From the NCBI GenBank assembly GCA_022376465.1, contig JACDTU010000017.1, positions 372,001 to 436,000 of the forward strand: a stretch of 64,000 nt of DNA. Direction: 5' to 3'. Below are positions 12,643 to 23,490 of this stretch, in pieces. Position 1 is the stretch's first letter. Every line of letters begins with the position of its first letter. The stretch comes from Cubamyces lactineus. Its lineage: Eukaryota; Basidiomycota; Agaricomycetes; Polyporales; Polyporaceae. The notes below the pieces were generated by a model, which made no database searches, was not told the origin of the DNA, and worked only from the letters and a program-made list of their open reading frames with translations. The translations under genes and the position numbers were made by a program.

Positions 12643-13184
12643 GCCGCACTGGCAGGAGGTTTTCCGGCTGATCTATGTCGAGGATGTGATTCTGCCTAAT
12701 ACTATCTATCTATTATCGACTCTTTACATTTCTTCATGGTCCTTGGGTGCGACTTGAGTGCGATATCGACGGACCTAGGACTCTCCTTCAGACACTACTA
12801 CAGTATATAGTAGCAGGCCTTCGGCCTACGAGTCGGACATCTACTGGGTTCTGTATGGTCACTGTATTATAAGCTGCCTTGCGATAGCATTCTGCAGCGC
12901 CTAGTAATTTTCAGCTGGCATTTCTTTCCGCTAACGCAGCTTTGGCCCTTCGAGCCTGCGCAGTGTACAGCAGCAGTAGAAAATCAATCAATGATCTTGT
13001 GGGCGAATTCGGTCCGAATTCCGCACTTGTCCGTAGCGTATAAATGGGCGCCTATGCACCGCATCCCGCCGCCCGTCTGGTAACGTTGGCTGGCGGTTAG
13101 TACTGCTTGACTTGAGACCACGACACTAGTACTGCCCTCGTCGTTTGATCTCTCTCCGACCGTGACGCATCTCAAGGTTCCACC
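12643..13184. other. Spacer with promoter of YCII gene 1
   Basis: No gene is visible. A TATAAAT at 13039-13045 lies 146 bases before the ATG at 13185 and is the likely core promoter of that gene. Confidence 0.4.
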
Positions 13185-13769
13185 ATGCTCCGCACACCAG
13201 CATGCTCGCTGATGCTACGTGCACGCGGAACGTCCATTATGCGATCAAACCTCGGGTTCCGTACAGGTGCCATGATGACCACCTCGGCAACCACACGCCA
13301 TAAGTTCATCGTCTATGCACCGGACATGACCGACAGCGACGCATTCCAACGTAGGCTCAGTGTCAGACAGGCACACCTCAACCGAGCCAGAGAGCAGGTG
13401 GATAAAGGAATGATCAGTACGTGACGTGTGTCTCACCCCTCACCGTCTGGCCTCCGCCGCCTCCAAGTCGCGCTTAGAGCTGCTGACACGCCAAGTAGAA
13501 ATCGCAGGCGCCATGCTCACACCGGAGTCCATTGAGTCGCCCAATGCTGACAAGAAGATGATTGGGTCTGTGTTCATCTGTGAGGCTGATAGCTTGGCCG
13601 ATGTGCGCAAGCTTATGGAGACCGACAAATACTACACGGACGGCGTAGTAAGTACCACCCCTTGCGCCTTTTCCGATCGCTGCGGAGCGAATCATTGATA
13701 TGACATCGCTAGTGGGACCGAGAGAAACTGGTCATCTTGCCACTGGCCCTCGCTACCCCACTTCCCTGA
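13185..13769 (+). CDS. YCII-domain protein, copy 1 (145 aa, N-terminal extension)
   Basis: Three exons, 13185-13416, 13499-13647 and 13713-13769, give 145 residues. YCII-related proteins are small ferredoxin-like-fold proteins, usually dimeric, mostly of unknown activity. Visible family marks are FIVYAPDM, RQAHLNRA with the conserved His, AGAMLTPE, KKMIGSVFICEA, and the final exon starting WDREKLVILP. Introns fall after the first base of a codon and then between codons, exactly as in the three other YCII genes here. Unlike them, this copy has about 40 extra N-terminal residues rich in Arg, Ser and Met without acids, which could be a mitochondrial presequence. A downstream in-frame Met would give the shorter, canonical form. 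It lies between two secreted-protein paralogs. Confidence 0.88.
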
Positions 13770-14534
13770 TACATAGTGGGCCCCGTCTGTTGATTTTGAC
13801 ATCTGACTATTGGAATATCGCCTCCACAGGATGGTCCTGGGGCGCTATGATCCTCGTGTAAGCACTTGAGATCCGCTCGACCAGAACGTTCTTGGCACCG
13901 CACCTCGGTCACATCGCATGTGTCTCTAGCCGTCGAACGCCGTGTGCACCGATCACTGGACGCTCGCGCTCGGCAATTGGCAGCATTGTATACAAATTCC
14001 GTGGCGCTGCAGTGCCGTGCGCCGCACACATCGGTGATGACCAACTTGGGACCGTTGGCGTATCACGTTTGTGGTGGCCTCGTTGTTCGCGTCGTTGTGG
14101 ATTGGCAACACCCAGCCTCCATACAAACGCCGTGGGTCAGCCATACGCGAGCCGTGCCACCCCTCCCGAATACTAGCTATTCGTTTTGTCGACCGCACCC
14201 TTGCGATGGTCCGCCTTGAGATGAAATTCACTCCTGAGACCACGGCCTCACTGGCCACCAGGTCAGCTGTCGTGCACCGACTACCGTCGCTGACAGTGAC
14301 AGCCGACTCTTCGTTTGGCTGCATTCTTTGCTGGGACGATGGCTCTCGCGAGGTATAAAAGAGGTCCAACTTCGACCACAAGGAACCCATCACCAGCTCT
14401 CATCCACTTCTCTACTCGAGGTGGGCCAACCTCCAGCAGCACTCCGATTTTCTCCAACTCATCTACCAGATTTTGCAGTTCAACACACTCCACCAGTTTT
14501 TCGTCGCTCTACGTCCCCCACAGACCAAGCAACA
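13770..14534. other. Spacer with promoter of secreted-protein copy 2
   Basis: No supported gene. Frames such as 13866-14219 have no recognisable features. The right end contains TATAAAA at 14354-14360 and a CT-rich leader. Confidence 0.4.
14354..14360 (+). promoter_or_regulatory. TATA box of second secreted-protein gene
   Basis: TATAAAA about 175 bases before the ATG at 14535, with a C/T-rich stretch between them. Confidence 0.55.
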
Positions 14535-14924
14535 ATGAAGTTTACCGCCGCCTTCGCTGCCATCGCTGCCTTCGCCGTCTCGCAGGTGTCTGCGAACGCT
14601 TCCATCGTCCGCCAGTACAACGCGCTCGGCGCCACCGACCAGGTCGCCCTCCACAACTGCCTCACTAACTACCGCTGGGACAACTGGGTACGTCCATCAT
14701 CAACGCCATCCCCGCATGCGCATTCGCTGACATCTCTCGGCGAACAGGATGGCCAGGACTGTGGTGGCCGCGGCTGGTTCAAGGGTAGCCACAAGTACAA
14801 GAGCCCTACCGACTGCTACGACGCGTGCGCCGGCCTGCTCGTCCAGGCCATCAACCAGGGCGCGTCGGACGTCGAGTGCGACGACTTCGAGGGCAGCGCC
14901 AGGTGCTGGATGGGCTTCCACTAA
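14535..14924 (+). CDS. Small secreted Cys-rich protein, copy 2 (109 aa)
   Basis: Exons 14535-14687 and 14748-14924 (60-base intron, phase 0) encode 109 residues. Signal peptide, intron position and all six cysteines match copy 1 at 12259, with clear identity through NASIV, GATDQ and GGRGWFKGSHKYK. Differences are mostly conservative surface substitutions. The two copies are direct repeats about 2.3 kb apart, so they probably arose by tandem duplication. No domain name can be given. Confidence 0.85.
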   Translation: MKFTAAFAAIAAFAVSQVSANASIVRQYNALGATDQVALHNCLTNYRWDNWVRPSSTPSPHAHSLTSLGEQDGQDCGGRGWFKGSHKYKSPTDCYDACAGLLVQAINQGASDVECDDFEGSARCWMGFH

Positions 14925-15896
14925 TTTTTGCCCGCGATGCATTGTGGGACAGGATGAGATAGGGCGATCTATTCCTATTACTCGGATTGTAATCATGGCT
15001 CATGCGCTTTGCCATCTATCTTCCTATTGATTTGATTCTGGCCTAACGCCAAGTGTGCGACTATAGTATGTTACAGTAGTGGTGACCGCGAAGGAGATCC
15101 TGCTAGACAGCATCCACGAAACTGTATCCCTGGAACTGCGATACTCCTGTATCTGTTTCTGGGTCATTTCAAAGCGTAGCGACCTCGGTGTGTGGGGTAT
15201 AGAACCTAAGTTGAGCGAGTGTTGCAGACCGTCATGGGTCAAGATCATGGACTAAATAACTTGCAGTCTACCACTTTATCTGCTGCTTGAACGTCTTAAT
15301 GGTATCGCACATGTTCACCTCGCCCTCTTGTACTAGGTACGGTACAGATAAAGAGGTGTTTCGCACTCACATGGGCACGTTCCACTTGGACATTCCAGCA
15401 ATCGCGGCCCGGCCAGTACAGACATCGCTCCTTACTTACCTACAGACGTTTTGGTACACGCCGAATGAATCGTTGCTTCGACAGCACTGTCACTGGTCAA
15501 CTTCGTCCACTTAACTGAGGTGCAGCTACGCGGTCACGTGATACATTCACGCGTCTTGTTGACGCGTCTTGGTGTGGTGATGCCTGAGTCTCCCCTTTCG
15601 GGAGCAGCGATCGGCCGGTAGTAGTATTTGTTGGAGTATATAGATACTATCATCTGTTCAATGTACTCTCCGTACTCAGCATTTTGCTGAGATTGCGCGG
15701 TCGAGAGAAGCTGCCACAGCCGCAGTCGGTCCAAGAGGCAGGCGAGGTTCTCAGTGAGGACAATTGCGGTTGGAATACAGTACAAACACAGCAGACACAG
15801 CAGAGGGTATAGTACAGTATGGATATCATGCTTCTTCTTCCGAACGGCTCCATCAACGTCGCAGCGCACCCGCCAGATTCTAGTCATGGACTCGTC
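14925..15896. other. Spacer without supported gene
   Basis: Nearly 1 kb between convergent genes. Only short frames are present; the frame 15534-15887 (-) has a hydrophobic stretch but no family signature. The minus-strand gene to the right ends at 15897. Confidence 0.35.
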
Positions 15897-16474
15897 CTAT
15901 GCATCAGCAGGAGCCTCGCTCTCGTCCTGCACCGGCTGGGTGTCCATATCAACCTCCTCCTCGTCTGCTTCCGAGTCCATATGCGTCAGAAGGAACTCCA
16001 CCATGGCCTCGTCCTTCTCCTCGCTTTCATCTTCCACCTTCTCCATGGATTCATCCTCCCCCATACCCTCTACGTCGCCCATGACAGCCTTCAGAAGCTC
16101 GCTCACGTCGTCGCATACGATGGGGAGTGAGTAATCTTCCAGCGCATGGGCGACATCGGGGTGGTCAGGGATAGTTGGCGGTTGGAAGAAGGGGGCAATT
16201 TCGATCTCGCCGGGGGGCATCTGAGGGTAGAGGGGGGCAACGGCAGGGAAGCCGTGCTGGACGGCGCAATGAGCCTCGGCCAGTCTGTTGAAGAGGCCAA
16301 AATTCGCGAAGAAGGACTTACGCCGTAGTATGGGTCTCCTATCATGCCATCGGCTGGTATAGCTCCATAGGGAGGGTTGTGGGGATCGTAGATGACGAGA
16401 GGCTGGCCCCCGGGGAAGAAGTGCGTGATGTCTGGGAGATGGACGTCTTGTTGTCTGGGCTTGAAGTTCGGCAT
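15897..16474 (-). CDS. Unknown protein with acidic C-terminus
   Basis: Two exons, 16474-16322 and 16256-15897, flank a 65-base GT-AG intron in phase 0, giving 170 residues. The start is the ATG at 16474. The N-terminal half is Pro/Gly/aromatic-rich (LPDITHFFPGGQPLVIYDPH, PPYGAIPADGMIGDPYYG). The middle has LYPQMPPGEIEIAPFF and a helix with DVSELLKAVMGD. The last 50 residues are strongly acidic. There is no signal peptide or membrane helix. I do not recognise the family. An earlier acceptor would make an unlikely 37-base intron that breaks the frame, so the later one was chosen. Confidence 0.6.
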
Positions 16475-18383
16475 GATGGTGCGGCTGCGGCTGGTCGTAG
16501 AAGGACAATAGATGATAGGCCGCGGTAATAGAGATGTAGAAAGGGAACAATAGGCAGAGGCAGGGAATGGATCGAGAGATGGATGGTCGTGGCTAAGAAG
16601 CGGGAATGTGGGGGGTGAAGAAGGAAAGAGGCGCCGTGCGTCGACACGCGTTTGTACCCTCGGTTTGGGACTCCGCGAGACCACCACTCAGGTCGCGCAC
16701 CTCACTCCTTCGTACACAGCCCCTCAGGCTCACGCATGGTCACCCTGTCCTGTAGGGCATATATTCGGAGGGCGTGCAGTGTCCCTAGAGGTTGGACGGC
16801 CCATCCGCTCGCACAGCGGATAGCTCACCGCCTCGAGTGGCTCACTAGCACTCGTGACACTCTGCTCCCCACGCCACTCAAGATCGGTCGGAGCACGACC
16901 GCAGCTACGTGCATGCGCGTAGATCTGTCTACTAAACTGCAGACAACACATATAATCACGCTCGTACCCGCCCGCGGATACTCAACAGAGGTGCGTAAGT
17001 TGCTGCTCCGCTGCATGTAGCGTGCACTAATGCTTGATAATGTGCTTCTTTTGTTGCGGTCTGGAGACGAACGCAGATCGCGACAAAGAGAGCAGCCCAG
17101 CATTTTTGTCGATAATCAACGCACGAGCATCCCCTGGAGGACGATTAGGTGTATGTCCCGTCCCAGGTGGTGGATTGTGACTCTTAGCGCGGTGCTCCTA
17201 TGAACCCGAATGTCTAATACTCGTGCTACAAAGGTCGTCTACCGCGCAGCAAACGAAGTCGCTCCTCGAAATGCAGGTAGCGCGATAAGCGGAGTGGCCG
17301 CGCTTCATTGATCAACGTATGAATGTCGCACGGTCTTCGCTAACATGGCAAGGGTACGCATCTCCACCTGCGTCCATAACCAAGGGTAGCCCTTCTTTCA
17401 TAGTGCGTGGTACCACCCAACTTTGAGAGATAGAATATTTCCCAGCGTTACCGTCAAGCTAAGCGGGGAAAGCTCGAGGCTTCCTACACAGTTTGACGGC
17501 AGACGCGATCACAGTTCGCAACACCACACGGTTACCCATGAGATGAGTACGTACCGCCACCGGCCAAGCCTGGGGCGCGTATGACACAGCTTGCAGAGCT
17601 GTGTAATCTGAACTCTCCGAAATTAGAAGAGAATGACCCACACGAGTATATGTAGGTCTATTCTGTCTTTCCAGGGACGTCAAACGGCATTCATACCTCC
17701 TCACATCGGTTAGAGACCAGAGTCGCGAGAAAGCAGAATGCCGAACACCAGGGAGCCGTACGCCACGGTTGACTTGGGTCCTCAGTTCATTCCCCGGTGA
17801 GTGTCATGTAGACTTTCAGCCTCAGGCTAATGCACTAGCATCTTATTGCACTCGATGAGACTATCATCTTAGGCCATCGTTACGGCTCCCAAGGACTCAC
17901 GATCTTCACAAAATAAAAACAGAAGGGAAAAACACAAAACGTACTTCGCGGCTTCCACGGCTTGATCGGTCGAAACCCTGAAACTAGCAGGGCAATCCAT
18001 ACGCATTCACTGCATTTCTCATAACAGAATGTGCACTTCAAGGCGGCTTCCAGCTACGAGATGGATCCAGACATGAGCAAAGCAGAGGAGCACATTCGAA
18101 CAACGTCGAGGACCCCGTCTTGCCAGCGAGGACACCCCGCGGGCGCCTTCGCGTATAAATCTTGGCGCGAGAGCGCGTCGTACTGTAAGCAGTGTCGGGG
18201 GTCTGTCGCTGGATATGCGCCAAGGGCCCAAGCTTGAGAATCTACTAACGGGTTGCAAGTTCGACCTCATCCACGAACTACAGCGGGGACGGAGTATAGG
18301 AAGAGAGTATCGCGTGGTGGAGAAAACGCATGCAGTCTATCAACGATCATACACTACATGCTTCTACTTCCCCGCCCAAGTCG
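16475..18383. other. Gene-poor spacer (1.9 kb)
   Basis: No supported gene. It includes the promoter of the minus-strand gene starting at 16474, pyrimidine-rich on the coding strand. A TATAAAT at about 18155 on the plus strand has no convincing gene after it. Confidence 0.4.
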
Positions 18384-20194
18384 TCAGAAGCTCCACTCGT
18401 CAACGTCCCAGCGCGGTAACTTCAAAGGCCCTGCTGTGACATCTCCCCCGTCCCCAGCCGTACCACTCTCTTCATCCCTAGCACGCTTCCCCAGCACCCC
18501 ATCGTCCTCGATGCCTTGAGCCAAAAGAGGCTCTACGTCAAACGGACTCGCAGACCGAATCGTTTCCGACCTGCTCCGCCGCCCCGAGACCCGCGCCTTG
18601 CCGCGCTTGTGGTACGCCTTCCTCAGAATGTCGAAGAACTTGTCGTTGAACCCGACGCGTTGCAGCCCGAGGACGTGAAACGTCGCTAGTCCTTCTTTGT
18701 ATATCTCCCCAAGCGCAGGGAGGTACGTCTTGGCTTTTCCTCGTTGGGATTTGGTCTCGGGCTTGAACGTATGCGAGGCGAGCGCCTGCACCATAGCCTA
18801 CGCGATATTACGATGCGGTCCAACTGTATACATGACTACGACAGGACTTACGGCGTCACATGGCTCGTTCAAGTCTTGGATGGAGCACGACTTGGGGCCT
18901 GCGTGGAAGAGATACGTGCCGACATATACGAGCTTCTCCCCCGCGGGATCCGTGTCGAAGATCTCGTGCCGCTTCCCGACGAGAGACGTCCATTCCGCCG
19001 TGGCGGTCCACGAAGCACCATCGGCAGAGCTTCCGTTCAGCGCATAGTGATATCCCGGACCAAACAGGAGCGCGTTGTGCGAGGGCCCCTCACACCAACG
19101 AAGCAAAGGTCCGAAGAATGCGAATCCGCCGTCGCTGTATCAACGTGAGTTTGAGTTGTCTCATTTGCAATGGATTATGAACAGTACCATGCATTGTGCG
19201 CTGCCTAGATAGCGCTTCAGTCTGACTTGGGAGGAGCGAGATGAAAAGGGACGCCGCACCTTTGACAGGAGCTGCAGCTTCGGAAGGTCGAAAACGACTC
19301 GAGATTCTGACGAATGATCTTGGTGTGTGTCTGAGCCTGCTAGCTCCCGCATGAATTTCCGAAATTGTGGGTACTAGATAAGATGAGTCAAGGTGACAGT
19401 ATTATGGACCCGATGCAGATGCTCATTGCCTTACCTCGGCCTTCGGGTCATATGAACAGCCATTGGGAGGGGTCTTGAATGCCATGCTCTGCCGGAGTTT
19501 GCGTTGTGAGCTTAACGAGAACGAGACGAGGCCCAGGAAACCATAAAGGATGGATACCTCGAGCTCTTTTCGCATGATCTCGATAAGTTTATTGACAGCG
19601 ATCCGCTTCTGCAGTTCACCGAGCTCCTGTGATGTCTCCGGCTTGGTGACGTCCGAACGGGCTCGCCATGCTGCCGCGTCCTGCGCGTCAGCTTCCGCTT
19701 TGAGACGAGTTGTAGCTAGTTCTTCCTTGAGCTCTGCTATCTCCACCCCCAAGCGTGCTATGGTCTCCGCGTCCTGCGGTATGGTAGTTAGCAGGAGAAG
19801 GATACAACTATATGAGGACGCTGAACAGACCTCAGAAAGCGCATCTACGCCGCTCTCTTTCGGGCTAAAAGATCTGGCGCCTTGAAGTTGACACTTCAAC
19901 GATACGTTCTCCTGGGAACAGACGACGACATTCAACTCATCGAATCCGTCATAGATACACCATGTCGCTCATCGAGGCATGTAGGAGTGTCAGCCCGAGG
20001 ATTGAGAGCACGAGTTCACATCCTCCTCTAGGAAACTCGTTTGTGCCTCGAGGGGACGAGGTGCGTGATATGAGTAGTTCGCTCAGTCTGACCTCGTTGA
20101 CTTTCTGCAGTTCTTCCCGACATTCCTTGAGCTGTGCAGTCAGAAACTTGACAAATTCCGAGGCCAGTTGCGGGTCCGCGGAGATACTGTCCAT
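18384..20194 (-). CDS. Coiled-coil protein with shared unknown domain, copy A
   Basis: Multi-exon gene; I place the start at ATG 20194 (ISADPQLASEFVKFLTAQLK). The N-terminal part, over several small exons to about 19560, is heptad-like coiled coil (RLGVEIAELKEELATTRLK, ELGELQKRIAVNKLIEIMRK). A second part, about 19106-18650, carries a domain with TAEWTSLVGKRHEIFD, then VYVGTYLFHAGP and LGLQRVGFNDKFFDILRKAY. The C-terminus is polar and ends DVDEWSF. The same domain order occurs in the gene at 26099-28105. It may match a Pfam domain of unknown function such as DUF6697, but I cannot confirm that. Exon edges between 19560 and 19110 are uncertain. Confidence 0.6.
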
Positions 20195-20590
20195 CAAGCT
20201 GGCTCAGACGACGAGGGTACTCAAGAATAGAGGACAAAGAGTTGAGCTCGGCGGGATACCGCAGCACAGCGGCACGTCCATGGCTACATCAACTCCGAGG
20301 AGTACACGGTTAGGACGTGACATCCATGATCCATCCAAAGCAGTCCTCGACCTTATTACGTCGCTCGCGTGGGAAGCGCGTGGCTAGATTCCCGACCGGC
20401 GATCGGCTCTAGACCCGAGGCCTACGAACGCCTATAGACGCCCGTCGGTTAACGGCCGGCGGATATGGTCCGGTTGCCGTGACTGACTATACTTACCCCG
20501 CATTCGAGTCCACTCTCCTCCAGACTCTGAGTCACCTCTCTCGGACAGACTACTCACAGCTTGCTCGTCGACCAACACAAACTCACCACA
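20195..20590. promoter_or_regulatory. Shared bidirectional promoter region
   Basis: 396 bases separate the divergent ATGs at 20194 (-) and 20591 (+). No coding frame is supported here. Confidence 0.4.
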
Positions 20591-22593
20591 ATGCTCTCGT
20601 CTAAGGTAGCGAGGTTGAACAGCCTCAAGCGCATCGTGGGCGCACGGCAGGCGTTCAACGCCGAGCAAGCTGGCAGGAGATGGGCTTCTGGTAGGCTGTC
20701 CGGCTTTTCGGCCCCTGTTTATGGACGCTCATGGAACGACATGATATAGGATTTGCTAAATTTCGGTGGGAGGTGCGTCTATATATGCGTACTGCTGTAT
20801 AACAGCGTGCTTAACTTCTGTTAGGACCCATTGGAAGTCGAGAGCCTTCTTACAGATGAAGAAGTTGCGATTAAGTGAGTTAGTAGTTGCATGCCCGACT
20901 ATGGCTTGCTCACAACATATCAGGGATACTGCGAGACAGTTCTGCCAGGCTAGTGCATCGCCTCTCTGAGTGGAGGCTCTTCGTAACGGTGTATATATAT
21001 ATATGTAGGAGAACCTCCTTCCTAAGGTCATCGAGGCTCAACGAACCGAAGGTCAGTATTGACATACATGCAAACTCCACAAACTTCTGACGTTATGCTT
21101 GCAGGGTTCAACCATGATATACTCCCTGCCATGGGAGAGCTTGGACTTCTGGGCCCTACTATCCAGGGATACGGCTGCGCGGGCGCAAGTACAGTAGCGT
21201 ACGGTCTCATCGCACGAGAGGTTGAAAGGCATGGATGATTCTATATTCATGTCATGGCTCATGCTGACAGGACACGTACATCAGGGTGGACTCAGGATAT
21301 CGGTCTACAATGTCAGTCCAGTCATCCCTTGTGATGCATCCCATCTATGCGTACGGAACACAAGAGCAGAAGGACAAGTACTTGCCCCTACTTGGTACGT
21401 CAGCTTGACGTTGCGACGAGATTGTATAGTCTGTGTCTGACTTTGGTGTAGCCAAGGGAAAACTTATAGGTTCCTTCGTGCGTGGCCATGCAATTCTAGC
21501 ATCGCGAGTCCGTGCTCATCATCGATGTAGGGTCTCACCGAGCCCAATCACGGCTCAGATCCGGCGGGTATGGAGACTACAGCCAGCGAGGTTGATGGTG
21601 GGTTTGTTTTGAACGGCGCAAAGAGCTGGATCACGAACGCTCCTGTCGCGTAAGTATTGGCGGTCAACCTGGCTTCGACGTATGGCTGAGAAGCAAACAG
21701 GGACATCTTTGTGGTTTGGGCGCGGTGCAAGTGGGACAACAAAGTCCGCGGGTTCATTCTTGAGAAGGTCTGCCTCGCTAGCTATACACGTTCACACTAT
21801 CATCTGATCTTACTCACGTCGATTCATAGGGCACAAAGGGCCTCACCACGCCCGCCATCAAGAACAAGCTCGCGCTCCGATGCTCCCTCACGGGTGCTAT
21901 CTTCATGGACAACGTCCAAGTGTCTCACAATGCACTCCTTCCCCACGGAGAGGGTCTCGGCGCACCCTTCGGCTGTCTCAACAGCGCACGTTACGGCATC
22001 TCGTGGGGCGCCATGGGCGCGCTCGAGGATTGCGTGCACCGCGCACGGGAATACGCGCTTGAGCGCCATCAATTCAAGCGCCCACTCGCGTCATTCCAGC
22101 TGGTGCAAAAGAAGCTCGTAGACGCGCAGGCCGAAGTAACGCTCGGCCTCCTCGCTAGCCTGCAGGTGCGGACTACTTGGATGCGGAGGGTTGGACAATC
22201 ACGCTGACGTCTCTGCACAGGTTGGGAGGCTGAAGGATCAGGGCAAGGTCGCGCCCGAGATGATCAGCCTCATAAAGCGCAACAACGCTGGTAAGGCGCT
22301 CGAGCACGCGCGGAGGGTGCTAGATATCCTTGGTGGCAATGCGTGTTCAGACGAGTATGTGGACACTTTTCTCTCACGATAACGAATGCGGAGGCCTGAC
22401 TCGTTCAATTTCCAGGTACCATATCGGACGGCACGTCGCGAATCTCCAGGTCGTGAACACATACGAGGGCACCTATGTAAGTACTAGCCTTCGGACCCTA
22501 GAGGCCACTCGGTTGCTGACGATGCTGCGCTCCTAGGACATTCACACGCTTATCCTGGGCAAGGCGATGACGGGCATCCAGGCATTTGCCTAA
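20591..22593 (+). CDS. GCDH: Glutaryl-CoA dehydrogenase, mitochondrial
   Basis: FAD enzyme of the acyl-CoA dehydrogenase family that oxidises and decarboxylates glutaryl-CoA to crotonyl-CoA in lysine and tryptophan breakdown in the mitochondrial matrix. The Arg/Ser-rich N-terminus suits a presequence. Recognisable parts in order are [128 protein letters not shown] and NTYEGTYDIH. The Glu in TYEGT corresponds to the catalytic base. I traced about a dozen exons; exons 1-6 are 20591-20690, 20750-20772, 20825-20874, 20924-20948, 21009-21051 and 21105-21228. Two introns (20949-21008 and 21229-21284) need GC donors. All other junctions are GT-AG. The reading frame appears intact to TAA at 22591. 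Confidence 0.92.
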
Positions 22594-22782
22594 TTGATGC
22601 GCATGTCGCCGCTAAATATATGCCTTGCACTGTCCGTAGCAAACTAGATGCACACGATTTATGGATGCGTTTCTTGGATTATCCTTGGAAATGTCCGATA
22701 TTGCAGTCACGTCCTCGTCTGTGGTTGACTTTTCCTTGGATATGTCTACTGGTGGGGGACCGGCGCTAAATCGCTCACGCAT

Positions 22783-23340
22783 TTACTTTTCTTTTGCCAT
22801 CTTTCCCCGTTCTTGTTCGTGTTTTTTGAACACAATCTCTGCTTCTTCGATTCCTTTGAGACGACAAGCTGCATCCAAGGCTCGCTCAAGAAGAATCTAA
22901 CCGCATCTGCATGTGCTTAGGTGAGCATCTCCAGCACCGACTCACGAAACCTCATGGCGAACTAATACTTCCGCGTCAGTATTCCTGTGGTCCTGATATA
23001 CCGTTTCGGCGAGCTGGGATGGCATGCAACGCATCATCTGCGGAAATAACATATTCCACCACGAGTCTGATGGGCCGTACCTTCGCCCAAAAACCAAATA
23101 GAAATATCTCGATGCGCACCTGCGGCCGTGCTCCTGCCGGCGACACCGCACCACACCACAGAATTCTAGCAGCTCACCGCCCCGGACAGCTGGGTGCTCT
23201 TCTTTACTCCCTCAAGCAGGTGGAGGCGGTCTTCCCTGAGCCTCGCGCCAACCCTATACCCCAGCCTCGCCCTGCTGATCTTTGGTGAGTGTGCGATTAT
23301 GGTCGCCGCCGCCGCCGCTAGCTGCCAACTTCCCGGGCAG
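22783..23340 (-). CDS. Possible small multi-exon gene, only last exon clear
   Basis: The clearest part is a terminal exon, 22896-22783, opened by a TTAG acceptor and ending in TAA. It encodes a 37-residue helical, charged tail containing LLERALDAACRLKGIEEAE and FKKHEQERGKMAKEK. Upstream pieces are uncertain: a stretch near 23260-23180 reads GYRVGARLREDRLHLLEGVK before a GT donor. I could not join a complete frame or a start. The position, convergent with the glutaryl-CoA dehydrogenase gene only 190 bases away, is compatible with a real short gene. The plus-strand frame over the same region (22911-23288) shows no features. Confidence 0.3.
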
Positions 23341-23490
23341 TGCACCACAGGGCGTCTGTTCGACTAGTCAGAGGCTGGGACGCGCGTCTTAGCGGCTGAC
23401 TGGGTCGCTCGCTAGGAAAGGTAATGGTACAAGATGCGTCAAGGGCCGAGGCGTATTTAGAGGGCCTCTGGGTGCCGCGGAAAGAGATTC

